In this document: piece by piece, positions 1 to 8,245 of the stretch | How positions within the stretch are numbered: the stretch's first letter is position 1 | How the letters are laid out: every line of letters starts with the position of its first letter | Assembly: GCF_042433515.1 (NCBI RefSeq) | Contig: NZ_JBHLVH010000013.1 | Coordinates: 124,001 to 188,000 of the forward strand | Length of the DNA stretch: 64,000 nucleotides | Reading direction: 5' to 3' | From: Kytococcus schroeteri | GTDB taxonomy: Bacteria > Actinomycetota > Actinomycetes > Actinomycetales > Dermatophilaceae | Notes under the pieces: model-generated | The model's input: only the letters and a program-made list of their open reading frames with translations | Told to the model about the DNA's origin: nothing | The model's database searches: none | Position numbers and translations under genes: made by a program

Positions 1-66
1 GAGAACACCCCCGAGCTGGAGGACGGCGACGTCACCCAGGAGCGGATCGTCAAGACCAAGCGCTGA
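1..66 (+). CDS. atpA: ATP synthase F1 subunit alpha (3' end only)
   Basis: Only the last 21 codons and the TGA stop are inside the window. The frame reads ENTPELEDGDVTQERIVKTKR, which resembles the acidic-then-basic tail of actinobacterial alpha subunits. atpG and atpD follow on the same strand, the order expected of an atp operon. Everything upstream, including the nucleotide-binding domain, lies outside the window, so the call rests on this short tail and on synteny. Confidence 0.85.
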   Translation, partial: ENTPELEDGDVTQERIVKTKR

Positions 67-104
67 GTGGGTGCCGGGGAGGGCGCACGCCCTCCCCGGC
101 CCAC
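67..104 (+). other. Intercistronic hairpin between atpA and atpG
   Basis: Immediately after the atpA stop the arms CCGGGGAGGGCG (74-85) and CGCCCTCCCCGG (88-99) can pair, and an outer GTGGG (67-71)/CCCAC (100-104) pairing extends the stem past a small bulge. No T-tract follows, so it is unlikely to be a full terminator. It could stabilise the 3' end of atpA mRNA or attenuate readthrough into atpG. The rest of 105-218 shows only the atpG ribosome-binding region. Confidence 0.5.
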
Positions 105-218
105 CAGCCGCGTCCCTCACCGGGGCGCCCCGGGAGACCGGGACCGGCCGCCGGACGGCCACCCCGCCACGGCGGGACACCAGAACGTGCACTGACCACC
201 ACCGGAAGGCGGAACGAC

Positions 219-1145
219 ATGGCAGCGGGGCAGCGGGAGTACCGCCAACGCATCAAGTCCGTCAAGGCCACCAAGAAGATCACCAAGGCGATGGAGCTGA
301 TCGCGGCCTCCCGGGTGATCAAGGCGCGCACGCGGGTCGAGGAGACCTCGCCGTACGCCCGCGCCCTGACGCGCGCGGTCTCGGCCGTGGCGACCAACTC
401 CACCGAGGACCACCCCCTCACCACCGAGCGTGCGGAGCCGAAGCGCGCCGCCGTCGTGGTGATCACCTCCGACCGCGGTCTGGCGGGTGCCTACCCGTCC
501 GCGCCGCTGAAGTTCTCCGACCGCCTGGTCGAGGAGCTGCGCAACGAGCACCGCCTCGAGGTGGCCCCCTACCTCGTGGGTCGCAAGGCGGAGGGCTACT
601 ACCGCTTCCGCAACCGCGACTGGGCGCGCAACTGGGCCGGCTTCTCCGACGCCCCGACCGTGGAGGCGGCCCGCGAGATCGCCGACGCGATCATCGAGGC
701 CTTCCTGAAGCCCACCGAGGAGGGCGGCGTGGACGAGGTGCACGTGGTGTACACGCGCTTCGTCAACATGGTGACCCAGGAGGTCACCGCCGCCCGCCTG
801 CTCCCGCTGGAGGTCGTCGAGGGTGACGAGGTCACCGCCGACGCCGCCGGGGTCGCGCAGGACGACTCGGGGCTCACGCCGGAGTACGACTTCGAGCCGA
901 GCGCGGAAAAGGTGCTGGACGCCCTGCTGCCGCAGTACGTGTCCTCGCGCATCTACAACATGCTGCTGCAGTCCGCCGCCTCCGAGCTGGCGGCCCGGCA
1001 GCGCGCCATGAAGTCCGCGACGGACAACGCCGAGGACCTCATCAAGGACTACACGCGACTGGCCAACCAGGCGCGTCAGGCCGACATCACGCAGGAAATC
1101 AGCGAGATCGTGGGTGGCGCTGCCGCCCTCGCCGACGCCAAGTGA
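219..1145 (+). CDS. atpG: ATP synthase F1 subunit gamma
   Basis: The 308-residue product is the central stalk of the F1 sector, which turns inside the alpha3beta3 ring and couples proton flow to ATP synthesis at the inner face of the membrane. The N-terminal helix (REYRQRIKSVKATKKITKAM, residues 6-25) and the long C-terminal helix (about 255-308) are the coiled-coil shaft of the family. VITSDRGLAGAYPS (about 81-94) is the conserved Rossmann-like core start. The length is usual for actinobacteria. The ATG at 219 follows a purine-rich GGAAGGCGGA. The gene lies between atpA and atpD. Confidence 0.97.
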   Translation: MAAGQREYRQRIKSVKATKKITKAMELIAASRVIKARTRVEETSPYARALTRAVSAVATNSTEDHPLTTERAEPKRAAVVVITSDRGLAGAYPSAPLKFSDRLVEELRNEHRLEVAPYLVGRKAEGYYRFRNRDWARNWAGFSDAPTVEAAREIADAIIEAFLKPTEEGGVDEVHVVYTRFVNMVTQEVTAARLLPLEVVEGDEVTADAAGVAQDDSGLTPEYDFEPSAEKVLDALLPQYVSSRIYNMLLQSAASELAARQRAMKSATDNAEDLIKDYTRLANQARQADITQEISEIVGGAAALADAK

Positions 1146-1179
1146 CCGAGCAGTGACGGACAAGAAGGAAACGGATCAC

Positions 1180-2643
<1,464 letters not shown>

Positions 2644-2662
2644 CCAGCACCCGCTGACGGCG

Positions 2663-2692
2663 AAGGCCCCCACCGATCCGGTGGGGGCCTTC
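2663..2692 (+). terminator. Intrinsic terminator after atpD
   Basis: AAGGCCCCCAC (2663-2673) pairs with GTGGGGGCCTT (2681-2691) across a 7-nt loop, an 11-bp GC-rich stem followed by TCCTC. It lies 20 nt after the atpD stop. It should end the atpAGD transcript before the inserted oxygenase/permease pair, which implies that atpC needs another promoter. Confidence 0.8.
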
Positions 2693-2740
2693 CTCGTGGG
2701 GGAGGGGCGGGCCCGCGGGGGACGGGCCCGGCCCGGTGGC

Positions 2741-3448
2741 TCACTTGCGGTGGAAGAGGAACCAGCTGGTGGCGATGTACTTGTCGCCGCCCTTGGGCAT
2801 GTTGCCGCGGTGGGTGTGGGTGAACGCGGCGGGCGCGATGAGCAGAGCGCCCTTGCGGGGCTCCACGAGGTGGCCCTGGTAGAGGAACTCCGTGCCGCCC
2901 TCGTCGAAGGTGTCGTTGAGGTAGACGGTCCACAGGCAGTGGCGGTGCAGCGCCTCGTGCGTGGAGTCGGTGGGCATGGTCTCGCAGTGCCAGTAGGGGT
3001 AGCCGCCCTCGTCGGCGGTGTAGCGCTGCACGTTGATGCCGCCGGGGCGCAGCGCCGTGCCGGCCATCTGGATGACGTCGCGGTCGCTCATGGCGCGCAC
3101 CTCCTCGGGGGTGATGCGCGTGGTGGTGCCGTCCGGGGTGGTGCGCTGGAACATCATCGGCGCCAGGAGGGTGTGCGGGTAGGTGCGCACGTACTCCACG
3201 AGGCAGCGGCTGGCGGCGGCCACGAGCTCGGCCTCGATCTCGCGCCACTCCGGCTTGTCCGAGATGAAGACGTCCACGGACCTCTTCATGGTGGGGTCCA
3301 CGCCGCCGCCGGTGCGGCCGGGGCCCTGGGCCTTGCTCTCCTCGAACGCCTCGATGATGCGGTCGCAGAGCTCGGGGGAGAGGGCGTCGGGGTAGACCTC
3401 GATGAAGTCGCGCCCCACGGAGTCGTCGGTGTGCTGGCTCGTCGTCAT
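2741..3448 (-). CDS. 2-oxoglutarate/Fe(II)-dependent oxygenase, prolyl 4-hydroxylase-like
   Basis: The 235-residue protein carries the double-stranded beta-helix core of Fe(II)/2OG oxygenases. The metal motif region is YPYWHCE (His154, Glu156), followed by TVYLNDTFDEGGTEFLYQG (174-192), a TH-HRG segment with His211/His213 as distal ligand candidates, and Lys223 in GGDKYIATSWF as the probable 2OG anchor. The proximal acid is Glu rather than the canonical Asp of HxD. The substrate cannot be read from sequence. The gene is divergent from the permease, with 61 nt between starts. No Shine-Dalgarno is visible, but CACGAT sits 7 nt before the ATG, suggesting a leaderless transcript. The pair lies inside the atp gene cluster. 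Confidence 0.8.
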   Translation of the reverse strand: MTTSQHTDDSVGRDFIEVYPDALSPELCDRIIEAFEESKAQGPGRTGGGVDPTMKRSVDVFISDKPEWREIEAELVAAASRCLVEYVRTYPHTLLAPMMFQRTTPDGTTTRITPEEVRAMSDRDVIQMAGTALRPGGINVQRYTADEGGYPYWHCETMPTDSTHEALHRHCLWTVYLNDTFDEGGTEFLYQGHLVEPRKGALLIAPAAFTHTHRGNMPKGGDKYIATSWFLFHRK

Positions 3449-3509
3449 GGGGCCTATCGTGACACCGCCCACACACGCGACACGCGCGGCCCCGCGCGAA
3501 GGAGCACGC

Positions 3510-4847
3510 ATGACCGCAGCTGGCACCGGCTTCTGGGCCCTCCACGGCGACGGACGCACCATCGCCCCCGACGGCGTGGTGCGTCCCCGGGAGCGCCTCA
3601 GCTGGCCGCGGACCGTCGGCGTGGGGGCCCAGCACGTGGTGGCCATGTTCGGTGCCACCTTCCTCGTGCCGCTGCTCACCGGCTTCCCGCCCTCCACCAC
3701 GCTCTTCTTCTCCGGCGTGGGCACGCTGCTCTTCCTGGTGCTCACCGGCGGGCGCATCCCGAGCTACCTCGGCTCGTCCTTCGCCTTCATCGCGCCGCTG
3801 GGGGCCGCCACCGCCGCGCACGGGCACGCCGGGGCGCTCGGCGGCGTGGTGCTCACCGGTCTGGCGATGGTGGTCGTGGGCCTCGTGGTGCAGGTGGCCG
3901 GTCACGCGTGGATCGGGCGGCTCATGCCGCCGCTGGTGACCGGTGCCATCGTGGCGCTCATCGGCCTCAACCTGGCGCCGGCGGCCAAGGCGAACTTCAT
4001 GACCTCCCCGGTGACCGCCCTGGTCACGCTGCTGGCCGTGGTGCTGGCCACGGTGGCCCTGCGCGGGCTGCTGGGGCGCCTGGCGATCCTGCTGGGCGTG
4101 GCCGTCGGCTACGTGGTGGCCCTGGTGCGCGGCGAGGTGGACCTGCAGCCGGCCCACGACGCGGCGTGGTTCGGCCTGCCGGGGTTCACCAGCCCGACCT
4201 TCCACCCCTCGGTGCTGGCGCTCTTCGTGCCGGTGGTGCTGGTGCTCGTGGCCGAGAACGTGGGCCACGTGAAGTCCGTGGCCGCGATGACCGACCAGGA
4301 CCTGGACCCGCTCATGGGCCGGGCGCTGGTGGCCGACGGGCTGGCCACCACCCTGGCCGGTTCCGGCGGCGGGTCGGGCACCACCACCTACGCCGAGAAC
4401 ATCGGCGTCATGGCCGCCACGCGCGTGTACTCCACGGCGGCCTACCTGGTAGCCGGCCTGGCCGCGGTGCTGCTGAGCCTCTCGCCCAAGGTGGGCGCCC
4501 TCATCGCCACCGTGCCGGCGGGCGTGCTGGGCGGGGTGTCCACGGTGCTCTACGGCATGATCGGCGTGCTCGGGGTGCGCATCTGGATGGAGAACCGGGT
4601 GGACTTCTCCCACCCGATCAACCTCACCACCGCCGGGGCCGCGCTGGTGATCGGCATCGCGGACTTCACGTGGCGCTTCGGGCAGGTGACCTTCGCCGGC
4701 ATCGCGCTGGGCACGGCCGCCGCGCTGGTGGTCTTCCACCTCATGCGGTGGGTGAACTCCCTGACCGGTGCCACGACCGACCCGCTGCTGCCGATGGGGC
4801 ACCCCACGGGCGCCGCCGACACGGGCCGCGGCACGCCCTCGCCCTGA
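3510..4847 (+). CDS. uraA: NCS2-family uracil/xanthine permease
   Basis: This is an integral membrane nucleobase:cation symporter of 445 residues with about 12-14 hydrophobic segments. NCS2 hallmarks are QHVVAMFGATFLVPLLTGF near the start, VLVAENVGHVKSV mid-protein, and GSGTTTYAENIGVMAATRV, which carries the nucleobase-binding Glu/Asn-Gly pattern. This resembles UraA/PyrP uracil permeases most, but xanthine transport cannot be excluded. The start at 3510 is supported by AAGGAG 6 nt upstream. An upstream ATG in frame at 3402 would overlap the divergent oxygenase gene. The gene sits between atpD and atpC, which is unusual. Confidence 0.88.
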   Translation: MTAAGTGFWALHGDGRTIAPDGVVRPRERLSWPRTVGVGAQHVVAMFGATFLVPLLTGFPPSTTLFFSGVGTLLFLVLTGGRIPSYLGSSFAFIAPLGAATAAHGHAGALGGVVLTGLAMVVVGLVVQVAGHAWIGRLMPPLVTGAIVALIGLNLAPAAKANFMTSPVTALVTLLAVVLATVALRGLLGRLAILLGVAVGYVVALVRGEVDLQPAHDAAWFGLPGFTSPTFHPSVLALFVPVVLVLVAENVGHVKSVAAMTDQDLDPLMGRALVADGLATTLAGSGGGSGTTTYAENIGVMAATRVYSTAAYLVAGLAAVLLSLSPKVGALIATVPAGVLGGVSTVLYGMIGVLGVRIWMENRVDFSHPINLTTAGAALVIGIADFTWRFGQVTFAGIALGTAAALVVFHLMRWVNSLTGATTDPLLPMGHPTGAADTGRGTPSP

Positions 4848-4915
4848 GGCCGGAGCACGCTGTGGTTCCGCGTACGATGGGCCACCTCACACCCCCGACC
4901 TTCCAGGAGAACCCG

Positions 4916-5185
4916 GTGAGCCACCTGACCGTTGACCTCGTTGCCGCCGACCGCCAGGTGTGGAGTGGCGAGGCCACCATGGTGACCGCGCGCACCACCG
5001 AGGGCGAGCTCGGCATCATGCCGGGCCACACCCCGCTGCTGGGCGCGCTGGTGTCCGGTGCGGTGGGCATCCACACCACCTCGGGCAAGGAGGAGGTCAC
5101 CATCGACACCGGCTTCCTCTCCGTGGACGGCGACCGGGTCACCGTGGTGGCCGAGAAGGTCGACGCGAGCTCCCTGACCGCCTGA
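4916..5185 (+). CDS. atpC: ATP synthase F1 subunit epsilon
   Basis: This 89-residue subunit forms the lower central stalk with gamma. It shows the N-terminal beta-sandwich signature (LTVDLVAADRQVWSGEA, then GELGIMPGHTPLLGAL). It lacks most of the C-terminal helical hairpin, which is usual in short actinobacterial epsilon subunits. The start is GTG at 4916, preceded by CCAGGAGAA. It is separated from atpD by a terminator, the oxygenase and the permease, so it may rely on its own promoter. A TACGAT hexamer at 4873-4878 is a candidate -10 with no convincing -35. DUF2550 follows after 7 nt. Confidence 0.95.
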   Translation: MSHLTVDLVAADRQVWSGEATMVTARTTEGELGIMPGHTPLLGALVSGAVGIHTTSGKEEVTIDTGFLSVDGDRVTVVAEKVDASSLTA

Positions 5186-5192
5186 CCCGCCG

Positions 5193-5639
5193 GTGGGGTC
5201 CACCCTCCGCACGGCCGAGGCCGTCGTCCTCGCCGTCGTCCTGGCGGCGCTGCTCTGGCTGCTCTTCAGCTGGTGGCGCCGCATCCGCATCAGCGGGGGG
5301 CAGTACACCGCCCTGTGCCGCGTGCGCGCCGCCGGGACCACCCGCCCGGCCATCGTGCGTCTGGGCCCGCGGGCCGTCGAGTTCCACTCCCTGTGGGGTG
5401 CCGGTACGCGCCCCTTCGCGGCGCTGCGCCGCACCACGGTGGAGATCCAGTGGCTCGACGAGCAGACTCCCGTGGCCGGTTCGCGGTGGGTGCGGCTGAC
5501 CGGTGAGGCCGCCCCGCGCGGGCCCCGGGTCCCGTCGGGGGAGGGCATCGACGTCGTGCTCTCACCGGGAGCGGGCCGCGCGCTGCGCGCCTGGCAGGAG
5601 ACCCTGCCCCCGGGTCACTCCTTCTCGACGGACCTCTGA
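5193..5639 (+). CDS. DUF2550 family membrane-anchored protein
   Basis: This 148-residue protein has one N-terminal transmembrane helix (about residues 8-26, VVLAVVLAALLWLLFSWW) and a soluble cytoplasmic domain rich in R/V/T with a WRRIRISGGQY junction. It occupies the slot directly after atpC, where mycobacteria and relatives carry the DUF2550 gene (Rv1312 type). The function is unknown. The GTG start lies 7 nt after the atpC stop, so the two are probably cotranscribed. The 3' end overlaps the convergent cobalamin adenosyltransferase gene by 25 nt. Confidence 0.8.
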   Translation: MGSTLRTAEAVVLAVVLAALLWLLFSWWRRIRISGGQYTALCRVRAAGTTRPAIVRLGPRAVEFHSLWGAGTRPFAALRRTTVEIQWLDEQTPVAGSRWVRLTGEAAPRGPRVPSGEGIDVVLSPGAGRALRAWQETLPPGHSFSTDL

Positions 5640-6247
5640 GAGCGGCCCCCACCGGGCTGCCAGAGCACGTCGCCCTCGGGGCCCGCGGCGCTGCGCGCCA
5701 GGATGAACAGCAGGTCCGAGAGCCGGTTGAGGTACTGGCCGGGCAGCCGCGACACGCCCCCCGTGCCCTTGGGTGCCCCCTCGGCGGCGGGCACGTCACC
5801 GTGCACCGCCACCGCCGTCCACGCCGCCCGCTCGGCACGGCGCACCACGGTGCGTGCCACGTGCAGGTGCGCCGCCAGCGGACCGCCGCCGGGCAGGATG
5901 AAGCTCCGCAGCGCGGGCAGGCCCTCGTTGAAGCGGTCGCAGTCGGCCTCGAGGTCGTCGACCCACTCCTGGGTCACGCGCAGCGGCTCGTACTCGTAGC
6001 GGGCCCGCAGCGGCAGGGAGAGGTCGGCCCCCACGTCGAAGAGCTCGTTCTGGACCCGGCGCAGCACGGCGGCCACCTCGGGGTGCTCGGCGGTGTGCAG
6101 CATCGCGATGCCCAGGGCCGCGTTCGCCTCGTCGGTGTCGGCGTAGGCCACCAGCCGCGGGTCGTCCTTGGAGGTGCGGCCGAAGTCGCCCAGTCCGGTC
6201 GTGCCGTCGTCGCCGGTGCGGGTGTAGATGCGCGTGAGGTTGACCAT
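5615..6247 (-). CDS. pduO: Cob(I)alamin adenosyltransferase, PduO type
   Basis: The enzyme transfers the adenosyl group of ATP to cob(I)alamin to make adenosylcobalamin. It has 210 residues. Family motifs are TRTGDDGTTGLGDF (residues 9-22, ATP binding), RVQNELFDVGADLS (about 64-77), SFILPGG (about 115-121), ARTVVRRAER and LNRLSDLLFILAR near the C-terminus, which form the trimer active site of PduO-type enzymes. The same window encodes a B12-riboswitch-controlled ECF transporter, so import and activation of cobalamin are both represented. The ATG lacks a clear Shine-Dalgarno, and CAGGCT lies 6 nt upstream (possible leaderless promoter). It overlaps the end of DUF2550. Confidence 0.92.
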   Translation of the reverse strand: MVNLTRIYTRTGDDGTTGLGDFGRTSKDDPRLVAYADTDEANAALGIAMLHTAEHPEVAAVLRRVQNELFDVGADLSLPLRARYEYEPLRVTQEWVDDLEADCDRFNEGLPALRSFILPGGGPLAAHLHVARTVVRRAERAAWTAVAVHGDVPAAEGAPKGTGGVSRLPGQYLNRLSDLLFILARSAAGPEGDVLWQPGGGRSQRSVEKE

Positions 6248-6293
6248 GGGGCCAGCCTGTCACCCGCCGGGGGTGGTCGGCGGCGCGGGGCGC

Positions 6294-6989
6294 TCAGAAC
6301 AGGCGGCCCTCGGCGTCGTCCAACCCGCGCAGGGCGTCGTAGTCCAGGGTCACGCAGCGGATGCCGCGGTCCTCGGCCAGGGTGCGGGCCTGGGGGCGGA
6401 TCACCTGGGCGGCGAACACGCCCTCGACCGGGGCCAGATGGGGGTCGCGGTTGAGCAGCTCGAGATAGCGGGTGAGCTGCTCCACGCCGTCGATGCCGCC
6501 GCGGCGCTTGATCTCCACGGCCACCGTGCGCCCGTGGGAGTCCTTGCACAGCAGGTCCACCGGGCCGATGGGGGTCATCCACTCGCGGCGCACCAGGCTC
6601 CAGCCCTCGCCCAGGGTGGTGACGTGCTCGGCGAGCAGCTCCTGCAGCTGGGCCTCCACGCCGTCCTTGACCAGCCCGGGGTCCACGCCGAGCTCGTGGC
6701 TGACGTCCTCGAGCACCTCGTGGAGGTGGATGACCAGCTGGTCGCCGCTCTTGCGGTGGCGCACGGTCCAGACGCGCTCCACACCCTCCTCGGCGAGCTC
6801 CTCGGAGGGCTCGGTCTCCACGAGCGTGCACGGCGGGGTCATCCAGTTGAGCGGCTTGTAGGAGCCGCCGTCGGAGTGCACGAGCACCGAGCCGTCGGCC
6901 TTCACCACCAGCAGGCGGGTGGCCAGCGGGAGGTGGGCCGTGAGGGCTCCGGTGTAGTCGACCTGGCAGCGGGCGATGACGAGACGCAC
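6294..6989 (-). CDS. nucS: Endonuclease NucS (EndoMS), mismatch-specific
   Basis: NucS cleaves both strands around mismatches and drives the non-canonical mismatch repair of actinobacteria and archaea. The product of 231 residues starts RLVIARC, as in the family, has the N-terminal DNA-binding/dimerisation half (SDGGSYKPLNWMTPPC, about 39-54) and a C-terminal RecB-like nuclease core with GPVDLLCKD, AVEIKRRG (the E-x-K catalytic pattern) and QLTRYLELL. I chose the GTG at 6989 rather than the one at 6998. The product then starts like homologues, and TAGGGT lies exactly 7 nt upstream, a leaderless promoter arrangement. Confidence 0.93.
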   Translation of the reverse strand: MRLVIARCQVDYTGALTAHLPLATRLLVVKADGSVLVHSDGGSYKPLNWMTPPCTLVETEPSEELAEEGVERVWTVRHRKSGDQLVIHLHEVLEDVSHELGVDPGLVKDGVEAQLQELLAEHVTTLGEGWSLVRREWMTPIGPVDLLCKDSHGRTVAVEIKRRGGIDGVEQLTRYLELLNRDPHLAPVEGVFAAQVIRPQARTLAEDRGIRCVTLDYDALRGLDDAEGRLF

Positions 6990-6996
6990 GCGCGGC

Positions 6997-7002
6997 ACCC
7001 TA
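6997..7002 (-). promoter_or_regulatory. Leaderless -10 element of nucS
   Basis: On the minus strand TAGGGT ends 7 nt before the GTG at 6989, and no ribosome-binding sequence lies between. Transcription would start at or beside the start codon. No good -35 is visible. Confidence 0.55.
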
Positions 7003-7049
7003 CGCCAGCAGGGGCCGCGCGTGCGTCGCGCGAAGTGGTCGGGAGCGCC

Positions 7050-8037
7050 TCAGTGGGTCACGGCGCCCACGGAGGCCGACCGGACGAGGCGGGAGTACTT
7101 GACCAGCACGCCCCGCCGAGCCCGCGCGGGTGGCTCGGGGGCCTCCCACGCGGCGCGGCGGCGCTCCAGCTCCGCCTCGTCGACCTCGAGGCCGAGGGTG
7201 CCGGCGGCCACGTCCAGCACGATGCCGTCGCCGTCCTGCACCAGCGCCACCGGCCCGCCGTCGACCGCCTCGGGGGCCACGTGCCCCACGCACAGGCCGG
7301 TGGTGCCGCCGGAGAAGGGGCCGTCGGTCACCAGCAGCACGTCCTTGCCGAGACCGGCGCCCTTGATGGCCCCGGTGATGGCGAGCATCTCGCGCATCCC
7401 CGGGCCGCCGCGGGGCCCTTCCTGGCGGATGACCACCACGTCGCCGGCCGAGGGGGGAGGGGGAACCGAGAACCCGGGGAGCGTCAGGCGCTCGCGGTCG
7501 GGGCGGGCCGGGCCGGCCAGGGCGTCCTTGGTGACGTCCACCAGCACCGGGCCGGGGCGGCCGGAGGCGGCCAGCTCGAAGGCGCTGGCGATGGTGGGGC
7601 CGATCTCGTCGGGGTCGGTGACCAGGAAGGAGTGCTTGGTGACCGGCATCGTGATGGAGCGGATGTCCGTCTCCTGGAAGGCGTCGGTGCCCATCGAGCC
7701 CGCGGGGACGTTGCCGGTGATGGCCACGACCGGCACCGAGTCCATCGCCGCGTCGGTCAGCGGGGTGACGAGGTTGGTGGCACCCGGGCCGGAGGTGGCC
7801 AGACAGACGCCCACCTTGCCGGTGGAGACCGCGTAGCCGGTGGCCGCGTGTCCGGCCGCCTGCTCGTGGCGCACCAGCACGTGGCGCAGCCGGCGCGAGG
7901 AGTGCAGCGCGTCGTAGAGCGGCAGCACGGCCCCACCGGGGAGTCCGAAGAGGTGCTCCACCCCCAGTCGCTCGAGCGTGGCGACGAGCACCTCGGCGCC
8001 GGTGCGGGTCGGCGGTGGAGGTGCTCTGCGGGGTCAT
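7050..8037 (-). pseudogene. Chimeric remnant: acetolactate synthase N-terminus fused to dihydroxy-acid dehydratase C-terminus
   Basis: The open frame from GTG 7991 encodes 313 residues. Residues 1-175 are the TPP-binding N-terminal domain of acetolactate synthase (IlvB): GLPGGAVLPLYDAL, the catalytic-Glu motif RHEQAAGHAATGYA (Glu43), SGPGATNLVTPL, GRPGPVLVDVTKDAL. From about residue 182 the protein is the C-terminal part of dihydroxy-acid dehydratase (IlvD): GDVVVIRQEGPRGGPGMREM, VTDGPFSGGTTGLCVGHVAP and VLVKYSRLV. The FAD and pyrophosphate domains of IlvB and the Fe-S Cys region of IlvD are missing, so neither activity is expected. The junction lies near 7450-7465 in a G-rich run. The likely original ATG (8037) is one base out of frame, and TRTGAE just before GTG 7991 still matches IlvB, so a frameshift is also present. 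Confidence 0.85.
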
Positions 8038-8068
8038 GGCGTCCTCGGGGTGGGTGCTTTCGGGTAAC

Positions 8069-8096
8069 AAAAACCCCCGGACCCGGAACTTCGGGT
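8069..8096 (-). terminator. Attenuator hairpin with T5 tract before the ilv remnant
   Basis: Read on the minus strand, ACCCG and CGGGT arms (8096-8092 and 8085-8081) form a short hairpin with loop AAGTTC, followed by CCGGGGG and TTTTTG (8073-8069). It lies between the Ile/Val leader peptide and the gene start, the place of a transcription attenuator. The stem is short, so other pairings may matter. Confidence 0.5.
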
Positions 8097-8128
8097 GCAC
8101 GAGGGTGGGGACGCGTCGCGACGAGTGG

Positions 8129-8179
8129 TCAGGTCGTGGCGCGTCCCTGCATGAGAATGACGAACTGGATGTTCTGCAT
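8129..8179 (-). CDS. ilv operon leader peptide (Ile/Val/Leu-rich uORF)
   Basis: The 16-codon frame MQNIQFVILMQGRATT contains Ile4, Val7, Ile8 and Leu9, so translation would stall when branched-chain aminoacyl-tRNAs are scarce. It lies 91 nt upstream of the presumed ilvB ATG, and a hairpin with a T-tract lies between. This is the layout of classical ilvB attenuators in actinobacteria. TTGACC at 8214-8209 (minus strand) is a good -35 candidate that would place transcription start at or next to the leader ATG. The downstream gene is now a chimeric remnant, so the leader may be a fossil. Confidence 0.75.
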   Translation of the reverse strand: MQNIQFVILMQGRATT

Positions 8180-8208
8180 GGGCCCCACCTGCGGCATGGA
8201 CCGGCAAA

Positions 8209-8214
8209 GGTCAA
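8209..8214 (-). promoter_or_regulatory. -35 candidate for the ilv leader transcript
   Basis: TTGACC on the minus strand is a near-consensus -35. A weak -10 (GCAGGT or CAGGTG) lies 16-17 nt downstream, 6-7 nt before the leader-peptide ATG. The same 66-nt spacer carries the GGGAGAG ribosome-binding site for the divergent dehydrogenase gene. Confidence 0.4.
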
Positions 8215-8245
8215 CAGGTTCGGGCGACGTGGGAGAGTGAGCCCC

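Noticed and set aside
4853..4884. Full promoter for atpC.
   Set aside because: A TACGAT -10-like hexamer is present, but no -35 at the right spacing. Mentioned only as a candidate in the atpC entry.
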